DNA from: Streptomyces sp. CB03234
GTDB lineage: Bacteria > Actinomycetota > Actinomycetes > Streptomycetales > Streptomycetaceae
Assembly (NCBI RefSeq): GCF_001905885.1
Contig: NZ_LIYH01000006.1
Coordinates: forward strand, 186,001-250,000
DNA length: 64,000 nt
Reading direction: 5' to 3'
The translations under genes and the position numbers were made by a program. Below the pieces are notes generated by a model. The model had not been told where the DNA came from. It searched no databases and was given only the letters and a program-made list of their open reading frames with translations. Of the stretch, positions 49,615 through 57,441 are shown one piece after another (the stretch's first letter is position 1; each line of letters opens with the position of its first letter).

Positions 49615-49989
49615 GTGACGCTCACGGTGGACGAAGCGGAGCACGGCGCCTGGACCGTGCTCAGCATCCAGGGCGAACTGGACCTGGTCTCCTCACCCGT
49701 TGTCCGCAGGTGTGTGCACAAGGCGGTCGCCGAGGGCAGGCGGGACGTCGTCCTGGACCTGTCGCAGGTGCTGTTCTGCGACTCCAGCGGCGTCGGCGTG
49801 CTCATCGCGTCCCGCCGGCTGCTGCACTCCTGCCGGGGCCGGCTGCGGCTGATCCTGCCCGCCCAGGGGGCCGTGGACGGCTCGCACGTCAACCGGGTGC
49901 TGGCCGCCCTCGGCGTACGGCGGCTGTTCGCGGTGTACGCGGACGTCGCCTCCGCGACCGGCGAGGAGGACGAGCAGCTGTCCGCGTGA
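49615..49989 (+). CDS. STAS-domain anti-sigma-factor antagonist
   Basis: 124 residues from GTG at 49615 with GAAGGGTAGG upstream. STAS fold: TVLSIQGELDLVSSPVV, VVLDLSQVLFCDSSGVGVLIA with the D-S-S-G loop whose Ser is the usual phosphorylation site. It would bind an RsbW-like kinase, possibly the ATPase at 54660-55133. Divergent from the ECF gene. Confidence 0.9.
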   Translation: MTLTVDEAEHGAWTVLSIQGELDLVSSPVVRRCVHKAVAEGRRDVVLDLSQVLFCDSSGVGVLIASRRLLHSCRGRLRLILPAQGAVDGSHVNRVLAALGVRRLFAVYADVASATGEEDEQLSA

Positions 49990-50020
49990 CGGCGGCCCCT
50001 TCGCGTCGTACCCTCCCGGC

Positions 50021-50539
50021 ATGGACGCAGAGGACTTGTACCAGCGCCGGATCGCCTCCCGTTTCGCCGCCTTCGACCAGGACGGCAACGGCTACATCTC
50101 GCGTGAGGACTTCACGACCGCGGCCACCCGGCTGCTGGAGGAGTTCGGCACCTCGTTCCGTTCGGACAAGGGGCAGGCGCTGGCCGGTGGCGCCGAGGCC
50201 TTCTGGCAGGGGCTGGCGGGGATCGCCGACGTGGACGGTGACCAGCGGGTGAGCCGGGGCGAGTTCGTCAGCGGCGCCGTGAAGCGGCTGCGGGACAACC
50301 CCGACCGGTTCGCCGAGATCGCCCGGCCCTTCGTGCGCGCGCTGCTCGCCGTCGCCGACCAGGACGGTGACGGGAAGGCCGGGACGGCGGAGGTGGAGCG
50401 CGCCCTGCTGGCGCTGGGCGTCGAGTCGCACACGGCCGCGCTCGCGGCCGAGTCGCTGGACCTGGACCGCAGCGGGCTGGTCGACGAGGAGGAGGCCGTC
50501 ACGGCCTTCGCCCGGTACTTCATGACCCAGGAGCCCTAG
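50021..50539 (+). CDS. Four-EF-hand calcium-binding protein (calerythrin-like)
   Basis: 172 residues, ATG at 50021. Four 12-residue loops: DQDGNGYISRED (near 19), DVDGDQRVSRGE (near 71), DQDGDGKAGTAE (near 114) and DLDRSGLVDEEE (near 148). All but the second and fourth keep full calcium ligands; loop 2 has Gln at a ligand position, loop 4 Arg. Cytosolic, likely a calcium buffer or sensor. TACCCT exactly six bases before ATG, so the mRNA is probably leaderless. Overlaps the next gene by 4 bases, convergent. Confidence 0.93.
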   Translation: MDAEDLYQRRIASRFAAFDQDGNGYISREDFTTAATRLLEEFGTSFRSDKGQALAGGAEAFWQGLAGIADVDGDQRVSRGEFVSGAVKRLRDNPDRFAEIARPFVRALLAVADQDGDGKAGTAEVERALLALGVESHTAALAAESLDLDRSGLVDEEEAVTAFARYFMTQEP

Positions 50540-52044
50540 GGGCGCGAGTAGCGTTCGCGCAGGCGGTACTTGAGCACCTTGCGCAGGGTGTCGTTGCGGG
50601 GCAGGGCGTCCACGACCTCCAGTTGCTCCGGCAGCTTGTGGACGGACAGGCCCTCGTCGCGGAGGAACGCGGTGAGCGTGTCGAGGGTCAGCTCTCCGTC
50701 GCTCTCGACGACCGCGCACACCCGCTCCCCGCGCTCCGGGTCCGGCAGCCCGATCACCGCCGCGTCCCGTACGGCGGGATGCCGGTGCAGCAGGTCCTCG
50801 ATCTCCTTGGCCGAAATGTTCTCGCCCTTACGGATGATGATGTCCTTGACACGTCCGGTGAGCACGAGGTGGCCGGAATCCGTGAGGTACCCGAGGTCCC
50901 CGGTCCTGAGGAAGCCGTCGTCGTCGAACGCCTCGGCGGTCTGCGCCGGGTCCAGATACCCCGTGCACACCGCCTCGCCGCGCAGCCGCACCTCGCCGTC
51001 GACGACGCGTATCTCCATCCCTTCCGGCGGCCTTCCCTCGGTGGTGGCGAGGTGGTCGTCGGTGTCGTCCGGCGATCCCATGGTGATCATCGGGACCTCG
51101 GTCATGCCGTAGCCGTGGGTGAGGCGGCAGCCCATCTCCCGTACGACGGCGTGGTACAGCTCCGGCGGCTTGGGCGCCCCGCCGCCCGCGAGCAGCCGGA
51201 GGGTGGGGATGAGCCTGCTCCCCGGTTGCTTGCGCTGCTCGGCGAGGAACATCGCGTAGAAGGCGGTGGAGCCGCCGGCCGTGGTCACGCCGTGCGCGCG
51301 GTAGGCCTCCAGTGCGTCGGGGAGGGCGAACTTCTCGATGAGGGCGGCGGGGAACCCGTACAGCAGGAGCATGACGAGGTAGTCGAGGCCCCCTATGTGC
51401 GCGAAGGGGAAGGCGATCGAGCCGACGTCGTCGGCGGTCAGGCGCAGCGCGTGGGCGAGGCAGGAGCCGCCGGCGATCAGTGAACGGTCGGTGTGCAGGA
51501 CGCCCTTGGGGTCGGACGTCGTGCCGGACGTCCAGTAGATCCACCGCACGTCCGTCCCGGTGGTGGGGGGCGGTGCGGGCAGGCTGGAGGGGTCCGCGTC
51601 GGGGAGGGTGTCGTACGCCTCGAAGACGCCGCGTGCGCCGAGGCGGTGTGCCATGGCGGTGTGGTCGAAGCCGCGCCACTCGCCCGGTACGGCGAAGAAG
51701 GCGGCCTTGGACTCGCGCAGCGCGAAGCCCACCTCCCGGTCCCGGTGGAAGGGGATGACGGGGGACTGGACGGCGCCGAGGCGGGCCAGGGCGACGGTGA
51801 GGACGACGGTCTCGACACGGGTGGGCAGTTGCCAGGCGACGACGGTGCCGGGGCGTACGCCCATGTCCCACAGCCCGGCCGCCGTCCGCTCGGCGCGGTC
51901 GCGAAGGCCGCCGAAGGTGAGGCTCCGGTCGTCCTGGAGGAGGGCGGGGCGGTCGGGGGTGAGGCGGGCGCGGCGTTCGACGAGCTCCCACAGGGTGCGC
52001 GAGGCGCCCAGGGCGTGTGCGGTGTCGGTGTCGGTGTCCGGCAC
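50536..52044 (-). CDS. Acyl-CoA synthetase (AMP-forming, cyclic/long-chain acid type)
   Basis: 502 residues, ATG at 52044. Motifs: WTSGTTSDPKGVLHTD (P-loop), HGYGMTEVPM, YLTDSGHLVLTGRVKDIIIRKGENISAKEIEDL hinge, and TLRKVLKYRLRERY with the catalytic Lys. Family resemblance to cyclohexanecarboxylate-CoA and similar ligases. It is divergent from two acyl-CoA dehydrogenase genes across the paired operators at 52062-52163. Confidence 0.9.
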   Translation of the reverse strand: MPDTDTDTAHALGASRTLWELVERRARLTPDRPALLQDDRSLTFGGLRDRAERTAAGLWDMGVRPGTVVAWQLPTRVETVVLTVALARLGAVQSPVIPFHRDREVGFALRESKAAFFAVPGEWRGFDHTAMAHRLGARGVFEAYDTLPDADPSSLPAPPPTTGTDVRWIYWTSGTTSDPKGVLHTDRSLIAGGSCLAHALRLTADDVGSIAFPFAHIGGLDYLVMLLLYGFPAALIEKFALPDALEAYRAHGVTTAGGSTAFYAMFLAEQRKQPGSRLIPTLRLLAGGGAPKPPELYHAVVREMGCRLTHGYGMTEVPMITMGSPDDTDDHLATTEGRPPEGMEIRVVDGEVRLRGEAVCTGYLDPAQTAEAFDDDGFLRTGDLGYLTDSGHLVLTGRVKDIIIRKGENISAKEIEDLLHRHPAVRDAAVIGLPDPERGERVCAVVESDGELTLDTLTAFLRDEGLSVHKLPEQLEVVDALPRNDTLRKVLKYRLRERYSRP

Positions 52045-52061
52045 GGTGCGCTCCTCCTTGG

Positions 52062-52076
52062 CTGACGATCCGTCAG
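52062..52076. promoter_or_regulatory. Palindromic operator CTGACG-ATC-CGTCAG
   Basis: Perfect 6-bp arms with a 3-base centre, 18 bases upstream of the acyl-CoA synthetase start on the minus strand. Has the size of a TetR-family site. Confidence 0.65.
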
Positions 52077-52148
52077 TTCCGTGCGGTGAGCGTAGGGCGG
52101 TACGCCTTGCCGGTCCAGGGGTGCGGGGCTAGCCTGCGCGCAGAAGAG

Positions 52149-52163
52149 CTGACGACTCGTCAG
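52149..52163. promoter_or_regulatory. Palindromic operator CTGACG-ACT-CGTCAG
   Basis: The same arms as the site at 52062-52076, 62 bp before the acyl-CoA dehydrogenase gene on the plus strand. Centre-to-centre spacing between the two is 87 bp. Confidence 0.65.
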
Positions 52164-52177
52164 AAAGGGGAGGCGTC

Positions 52178-52225
52178 ATGACGAAACTGCCTCGCATCAC
52201 CGGCGTCGGCCCGGGCCCCGTCTGA
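52178..52225 (+). CDS. 15-codon upstream ORF coupled to the acyl-CoA dehydrogenase
   Basis: ATG at 52178 after AAAGGGGAGG reads M T K L P R I T G V G P G P V, then TGA, whose A begins the next ATG (TGATG). The good ribosome site belongs to this ORF and none precedes the dehydrogenase start, so dehydrogenase translation probably relies on coupling. The peptide itself has no known match. Confidence 0.45.
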   Translation: MTKLPRITGVGPGPV

Positions 52226-53361
52226 TGGACCTGGCCCACACCGAGGAGGAAGAGGACTTCCGGGCCCGGCTGCGGAAGTGGCTCACGGCCGTGCTGCCCG
52301 GCCTGCCGCCGAAACCCGACCCCACCGACTGGCCGGGACGCCGCGCCTATGACACGGCCTGGCAGCGGATGCTGTACGACGCCGGGTACGGCGACCTGCA
52401 CTGGGCGGCGGCCCCCACCCTGCGGCTGATCTTCCTGGAGGAGACCGAGCTGGCCGGCGCGCCCTATGTGGGCGCCAACTTCGTCGGCCTGCTGCACGCC
52501 GGCCCCACCATCGCGGCCGAGGGCACGGCCGGGCAGCGCGAAAGGTGGCTTCCGCCGATCCTCAAGGGCCAGGACGTGTGGTGCCAGGGCTTCAGCGAAC
52601 CGGACGCCGGTTCCGACCTGGCGTCCCTGCGCACGCGCGCGTGGCGGGACGGCGACCACTACGTGGTCAGCGGCTCCAAGATCTGGACCTCCCACGCCGA
52701 GGTCGCCGACTGGTGCGAACTGCTGGTCCGCACCGACCCGGACGCCCCCAGGCACCGGGGCATCACCTGGCTGGCCATGCCCATGGACGCCCCCGGCGTC
52801 ACCGTACGACCGCTGCGCACCCTCACCGGGACGGCCGAGTTCGCCGAACTGTTCCTGGACGAGGTCCCCGTGCCCGTCGCCAACCGGGTCGGCGAGGAGA
52901 ACGACGGCTGGCGGGTCACCATGGTCACCCTGTCGTACGAGCGCGGCACGGCGTTCGCCGGCGAGGTGGTGGCCTGCCGCCGGGTCCTGACCGGGCTGGC
53001 GCGCGAGGCGCGGAAGAACGGCCGCTGGGACGACCCCGTGCTCCGGCGCCGGCTGGGGCGGCTGAACGCCGAGCTGCGCGCCCTGTGGCGGCTGATCCAG
53101 TGGAACGTGAGCGAGGCCGAGGCGACCGGCTCGGTCCCCGGGGTGGGCGGGTCGGTGTTCAAGCTGCGGTACTCGCACGCCCGCCAGGAGCTGTACGACG
53201 CGGCCGCCGAGGTGCTGGGCGGCGCGGACGCGCTCGACCTGGACCGGGAGTGGGTCCACGAGCGGCTGTCGTCGCTCTCGTACACCATCGCCGCCGGGAC
53301 CTCCCAGATCCAGCGCTCCATCGTCGCCGAGCGGATCCTCGGCCTGCCGAAGGGACGGTGA
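52225..53361 (+). CDS. Acyl-CoA dehydrogenase (first of an adjacent pair)
   Basis: 378 residues, ATG at 52225. WCQGFSEPDAGSDLAS and HYVVSGSKIWTS are the flavin/substrate segments; TAEFAELFLDEV and the C-terminal GTSQIQRSIVAERILGLPKG close the fold. The usual catalytic Glu region (YEG) reads AAG, so the base is more likely the helix-G Glu in LSYERG. Its stop overlaps the next gene by 4 bases (GTGA). Similar adjacent dehydrogenases form heterotetramers in steroid side-chain oxidation. Confidence 0.88.
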   Translation: MDLAHTEEEEDFRARLRKWLTAVLPGLPPKPDPTDWPGRRAYDTAWQRMLYDAGYGDLHWAAAPTLRLIFLEETELAGAPYVGANFVGLLHAGPTIAAEGTAGQRERWLPPILKGQDVWCQGFSEPDAGSDLASLRTRAWRDGDHYVVSGSKIWTSHAEVADWCELLVRTDPDAPRHRGITWLAMPMDAPGVTVRPLRTLTGTAEFAELFLDEVPVPVANRVGEENDGWRVTMVTLSYERGTAFAGEVVACRRVLTGLAREARKNGRWDDPVLRRRLGRLNAELRALWRLIQWNVSEAEATGSVPGVGGSVFKLRYSHARQELYDAAAEVLGGADALDLDREWVHERLSSLSYTIAAGTSQIQRSIVAERILGLPKGR

Positions 53362-54230
53362 ACGTGCCTTTCCGACTGGACGACGACCAGCGGGCGCTGC
53401 GGCGGGGCGTACGGGAGCTGCTGGAGGGTCGGTTCGGGCCGGACGCGCTGCGGGCGGCCGTGGAGGACGGCGGGGAACTCGACCGGGGGCTGTGGCGGGC
53501 GCTGGGGGACGCCGGGTTCTTCGCGCTGCGGATGCCGGAGGAGGACGGCGGCGTCGGGCTCGGCCTGCCGGAGGCCGTCCTCGCCTTCGAGGAGGCCGGG
53601 CGGGCGCTGCTGCCGGGCCCCCTGGTCGCCACCCACCTCGCGGCCGGGCACGTCCAGGGGGCGGCGGAGGGGGACGTGGTCGTCACCGCCGTGGACGGGC
53701 AGCTGGTGGAGTGGCTGGACGCCGCCGACGTCGTACGGGGCGGGGAGGTGAGCGGGGCGCGGCCGGTCCGCTCGGTCGACCCCCTGACGCCGCTGCACCG
53801 GGTGCCCCGGGGCGCCGCGTACGGGGACCCGGTGGCCGTGCTGCTCACCGCCGCCGAGCAGCTCGGCAGCGCGGGCCGTACGACCGGGATGGCGGCGCGG
53901 TACGCGCGCGAGCGGGAGCAGTTCGGCCGCCCCATCGGCGCCTTCCAGGCGGTGGCCCACCTGTGTGCGGGGATGCTGGAGCGCGTGGAGGTGGCGCGCG
54001 GCGCGGTGTACGCGGCCGCCGTCACCGCCGATCCGGTGGACATCGCCGCCGCCAAGCTGCTGGCCGACGAGGCGGCGGTACGCGGCGCCCGGGACTGCCT
54101 CCAGGTGTACGGGGGCATGGGCTTCACCTGGGAGGCCGACGTACACCTGCACCTCAAGAGGGCGTGGGTGCGGGCCCGGCGGTGGATGGGGACGGCCGAG
54201 GCGGAGGAGGTGTGCGCGGCGGCGCTATGA
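53358..54230 (+). CDS. Acyl-CoA dehydrogenase, short partner subunit
   Basis: 290 residues from GTG at 53358 (GTG at 53364 also possible). It contains an N-terminal helical part (FRLDDDQRALRRGVRELLEGRFG), a central region much reduced compared with a full ~380-residue enzyme, and a C-terminal domain (GMAARYAREREQFGRPIGAFQAVAHLCAGM, VYGGMGFTWEADVHLHLKRAW). The reduced middle suggests it works as a partner to the 52225 product. Confidence 0.83.
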   Translation: MNVPFRLDDDQRALRRGVRELLEGRFGPDALRAAVEDGGELDRGLWRALGDAGFFALRMPEEDGGVGLGLPEAVLAFEEAGRALLPGPLVATHLAAGHVQGAAEGDVVVTAVDGQLVEWLDAADVVRGGEVSGARPVRSVDPLTPLHRVPRGAAYGDPVAVLLTAAEQLGSAGRTTGMAARYAREREQFGRPIGAFQAVAHLCAGMLERVEVARGAVYAAAVTADPVDIAAAKLLADEAAVRGARDCLQVYGGMGFTWEADVHLHLKRAWVRARRWMGTAEAEEVCAAAL

Positions 54231-54659
54231 GCCACCGAGAGTGAGGCGTTCCCATAAGGGTGAGGCGGTCACGCAGCGTTGATACCGGGTTGTTGTCTTC
54301 CGGGTGCTCGTAACGGGCCGGAGTCGGTGCCTGCCTCCGGTAGCCTCCGTGGGATGCGAGTGGTTCAGAGGCCGGTGCGTTCCGGTGGTGCCCGTGCGGC
54401 AGCTCCGCGCCCGGGAATGCCCGCCGCTCGTGCCCCTCGGTGGGGCGGTGCGCCCCCCTGTTCGACTACCCGCAGCGTGCGTCGCACAGTATGCACCACG
54501 CGTACTCCTTCGCGCTGGAATATGCCCGAAGCGCTTGTTGCGGTGACTGTACGTCAACCATGCTGTCCCACAGGTAAATCACGTTCAGTGACAACTGTTA
54601 CGGGTGTGGTCGCTGTGAGACACGAGGCGATGTGTCCGCCGGTTCGGATGGTGTGAGCG
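54231..54659 (+). other. 429-bp region with an A+T-rich section and a 28-codon ORF
   Basis: 54513-54527 carries CGCTGGAATATGCCC, identical to 12996-13010. A frame at 54491-54577 (28 codons) reads through it as ALEYA and ends with CCGDC...SHR; it lacks a ribosome site. Near 54541-54610 are GTGACTGTACGTCAA and CAGTGACAACTG, which look like regulator half-sites. No confident gene. Confidence 0.4.
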
Positions 54660-55133
54660 GTGCAGGTGCTTCAGGTGCAGTTGGAGATCGGCCCCGATCC
54701 AGCAGAGGTCGGCCGGGCCCGGAGATGGGCGCGGTCACGGCTCGCCGGTTCGGGGATAGGGGATGACGAGCCACTGGCCGAGACGCTGGTGCTGCTCATT
54801 TCGGAACTCGTCACCAACGCCGTGGTCCACACCGGCTGTCCGGCCGTACTGCGGATGCTGTTCGGCGCGGGCGCGGCGGAGGCGGGGACGGTACGGGTGG
54901 AGGTCGCCGACGCCAGCGCCCGCCCCCCGCGCCCGCGTCACGCCGACGGTGACGACACCAACGGGCGGGGCCTGGAGCTGGTCGACGGGCTCGCCGACCG
55001 GTGGGGGTGGCAGCGGGAAGGCGCCGGCAAGAGCATCTGGTGCGAGGTGGACCGGGGCGTGCCGGTGGTGACGGGGGTGGTGCATGAGCCTGGTGGATAC
55101 GCGCCGTCGTGCGCCGTCACAAATCGGGCATAA
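54660..55133 (+). CDS. RsbW-like ATP-binding serine kinase
   Basis: 157 residues from GTG at 54660. HATPase_c_2 fold: LISELVTNAVVHTG (N box), VEVADASARPP (G1-like), TNGRGLELVDGLADRWGW (G2). The C-terminal tail (~25 residues) is extra. Such proteins bind or phosphorylate STAS proteins and act as anti-sigma factors; the STAS gene at 49615 is the nearest candidate partner. Confidence 0.87.
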   Translation: MQVLQVQLEIGPDPAEVGRARRWARSRLAGSGIGDDEPLAETLVLLISELVTNAVVHTGCPAVLRMLFGAGAAEAGTVRVEVADASARPPRPRHADGDDTNGRGLELVDGLADRWGWQREGAGKSIWCEVDRGVPVVTGVVHEPGGYAPSCAVTNRA

Positions 55134-55365
55134 CGGATGTATACCTGAATAGGTGTTGACGGCCCGTGCCTGTCTGATCACCCTTGGAGCAGCGATTCGT
55201 GGCGAGGGGACGCCGAGGGCTTGACGCCCTCGGCGAGTGCGGGTCGCGGCTCGGCGGCGGCTCCTGTTCAGGGCCCTCGGGGTGAGCTCGCCGGAGCCGG
55301 GTGGCGGCCGTCGTGCCGTGCTCGGGGCGCGCACGGGTGCGCCGCCACCCAAGGATCAGCCGGGT
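55134..55365. other. Gene-free spacer before the 33-bp repeat
   Basis: TTTTT-poor G+C-rich DNA; TGTATACC-like sequence around 55138-55145 may be a minor feature. Nothing further is seen. Confidence 0.4.
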
Positions 55366-55498
55366 GTCACGATCGCCGGGCGATGCGATCACGCGGGCGT
55401 CACGATCACGTGGACGACGCGATCATCCGGACGTCACGATCGCCGGGCGACGCGATCACGCGGACGTCACGATCACGTGGACGACGCGATCGCCGGAC
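55366..55498. repeat. Four-copy 33-bp tandem repeat
   Basis: Units begin at 55366, 55399, 55433, 55466 and a partial one at 55499; spacing 33, 34, 33, 33 bp. Each starts GTCACGATC and contains CGA.GCGATC near its centre. Units 1 and 3 are nearly identical to each other, as are units 2 and 4, giving a 67-bp higher-order period. Lies just beyond the stop of the cyclase-fold gene, between converging genes. Confidence 0.9.
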
Positions 55499-55505
55499 GT
55501 CACCG

Positions 55506-56432
55506 TCACAGAACCGCCACCGGGGCCACCGGGGTTCCCGTGGCGCCCGCGAACGGTTCGGGCATCGCGGCCAGCAGGAACGCGTACCGCCGCTCCTGTG
55601 CACAGGCTGTGGACAGTTCCTCCAGGTTCCAGTTCTGGCCCTGGAGCATGCCCATCTCCACCAGGTGCAGCGCGTGCACCGGCAGCCACAGGTCCTCGAT
55701 CTCCGGCGGGAAGATCTCGAAGGTGAGCGTGTCGTTCGCGACGGCCGCCACATCGCGGGCGTGGAACCACTCGGGCGTACGGACCGACAGGCCCGGCGAC
55801 GGATAGCCGTACGCATGCTTGTCGCCCGCCCGGTACACCTGCACCTGACCCGTCCGTACGAGCACGATGTCGCCCGCCCGGACGCGCACCCCGCCGAACT
55901 CCGCCGCCTCGTCCAGGTCCTCCGGCGTCACCGCGTGGTCGCCCGGCAGCCGCTCGACGCCCTTGGCGCGGGCCACGTCCAGCAGCACCCCGCGCGAGAC
56001 GATGTGCCGCGCCTTGTCGATACCGCTGAACTCGCTGCGGCCGTGCGGGGTGATGGAGGCGGCGGGCCGGCCGTTGTAGATCCGGCCCGAGTGCGAGACG
56101 TGCGTCAGCGCGTCCCAATGGGTGCCAGCCTGGAGCCCGAACGTCACGACGTCGTCGCTGGTCGCGACCGTACCCGGGCCGAACAGCTCCTGGTTGATCT
56201 GCACCATGGTGTGCAGCGGGTTGACCCGGCCCGGGATGAGGCCCGTCTGGACGCCGTCCTGGCGCAGCTCCAGCGCGAGCGGGACGCGCAGCCCGCTGCG
56301 TACGGCCCCGGCGGCTTCCCGTACGACCTCGTCGGTGATCAGGTTCAGCGTGCCCCGCTCGTCGTCCTCACCCCACCGCCCCCAGTTGTTGACGCGCTTG
56401 GCGATCTCGTGGAACGCGGCCGGCAGTGACAT
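55506..56432 (-). CDS. Cyclase-fold metal-dependent hydrolase (kynurenine formamidase-like)
   Basis: 308 residues, ATG at 56432 with GGGAGGG. The metal site motif AGTHWDALTHVSH (residues ~107-119) matches the HxGTHxD family pattern. Family members hydrolyse lactones or amides, or make cyclic products. It is divergent from the SDR across an operator pair (56463-56494) and may act on a ring of the same pathway; inference. Confidence 0.87.
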   Translation of the reverse strand: MSLPAAFHEIAKRVNNWGRWGEDDERGTLNLITDEVVREAAGAVRSGLRVPLALELRQDGVQTGLIPGRVNPLHTMVQINQELFGPGTVATSDDVVTFGLQAGTHWDALTHVSHSGRIYNGRPAASITPHGRSEFSGIDKARHIVSRGVLLDVARAKGVERLPGDHAVTPEDLDEAAEFGGVRVRAGDIVLVRTGQVQVYRAGDKHAYGYPSPGLSVRTPEWFHARDVAAVANDTLTFEIFPPEIEDLWLPVHALHLVEMGMLQGQNWNLEELSTACAQERRYAFLLAAMPEPFAGATGTPVAPVAVL

Positions 56433-56462
56433 GGGGCCCTCCCGGGTCTTGTGCTGGCACAA

Positions 56463-56494
56463 CTGACGCGCCGTAGAATCTAACGGGCCGTCAG
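56463..56494. promoter_or_regulatory. Two near-palindromic operators resembling CTGACG-N3-CGTCAG
   Basis: CTGACG-CGC-CGTAGA (56463-56477; three mismatches in the right arm) and CTAACG-GGC-CGTCAG (56480-56494; one mismatch). They sit in the divergent promoter between the cyclase gene and the SDR, and share arms with the perfect sites at 52062 and 52149. Confidence 0.55.
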
Positions 56495-56522
56495 ATATGG
56501 GAAGTGCGGGGAAGGGGCCGGC

Positions 56523-57434
56523 ATGGGGAACTTCTTGGCAGGCAAGGTCGTCGCCGTGACCGGCGCCGGGCGTGGCATAGGGCGCGCCGTCGCCCTCGCC
56601 TGCGCCGCCGAAGGAGCCAGGGTCGTCGTCAACGACTACGGCGTGTCGATCGACGGCGCCGAGCCCACCTCGGACATCGCGGCAGCCGTCGTCAAGGAGA
56701 TCGTCGCGGCGGGCGGCGAGGCCGTCGCCGTCGCCGACGACATCTCCACCATGGCGGGCGGACAGCGCGTCGTGGACACCGCGCTCGCCCAGTACGGCCG
56801 GATCGACGGCGCCGTGTGCGTCGCAGGCATCCTGCGCGAACGGATGCTCTTCAACATGTCCGAGGAGGAATGGGACCCGGTCCTCGCGACCCATCTGAAG
56901 GGCACGTTCACCGTCTTCCGCGCCGCCTCAGCCGTGATGCGCAAGCAGGGCGCCGGCACCCTCATCGGCTTCACCAGCGGCAACCACCAAGGATCCGTCT
57001 CCCAGGCCAACTACTCCGCCGCCAAGGGCGGCATCATCTCCCTCGTCCGCAGCGCCGCGCTCGGCCTGCACAAGTACGGCGTCACGGCCAACGCCGTCGC
57101 GCCCGTCGCCCGTACCCGGATGTCCGCCAACGTCCCCATGGAGCTCAAGGAGATCGGCGACCCCGAGGACGTCGCCGCCCTCGTCGTCTACCTGCTCTCC
57201 GACCGGGCCCGCGCCGAGAAGATCACGGGGCAGGTGTACACCGTCGCCGGGCCCAAGATCGCGGTGTGGGCGCAGCCGCGCGAACTGCGGGCGGCGTACG
57301 CGGCCGAGCCCTGGACACCCGAACGGATCGCCGAGTTCCTGCCCGGGACGGTCGGCACCGACCCCATGCCGCTGCTGGAGCGGCTGGAGGAGATGGCCAG
57401 GGCGGCGGCCACCGACTCCCACCCGAACGCGTAG
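56523..57434 (+). CDS. Short-chain dehydrogenase/reductase (HSD17B4-like)
   Basis: 303 residues, ATG at 56523. Cofactor motif TGAGRGIG (residues 14-21), the usual NNAG position reads VCVAGIL, and catalytic Y-S-A-A-K near 168. C-terminal tail is longer than the 250-residue classical SDR. Probably oxidises a 3-hydroxyacyl-CoA. Followed seven bases later by the next dehydrogenase gene. Confidence 0.9.
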   Translation: MGNFLAGKVVAVTGAGRGIGRAVALACAAEGARVVVNDYGVSIDGAEPTSDIAAAVVKEIVAAGGEAVAVADDISTMAGGQRVVDTALAQYGRIDGAVCVAGILRERMLFNMSEEEWDPVLATHLKGTFTVFRAASAVMRKQGAGTLIGFTSGNHQGSVSQANYSAAKGGIISLVRSAALGLHKYGVTANAVAPVARTRMSANVPMELKEIGDPEDVAALVVYLLSDRARAEKITGQVYTVAGPKIAVWAQPRELRAAYAAEPWTPERIAEFLPGTVGTDPMPLLERLEEMARAAATDSHPNA

Positions 57435-57441
57435 GCCCGGC

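Noticed and set aside
54491..54577. 28-codon Cys-containing peptide gene
   Set aside because: No ribosome binding site and no leaderless promoter; kept only as part of the shared 15-mer observation.
55366..55498. CRISPR array
   Set aside because: Units are head-to-tail without unique spacers, only four copies, and no cas genes nearby.
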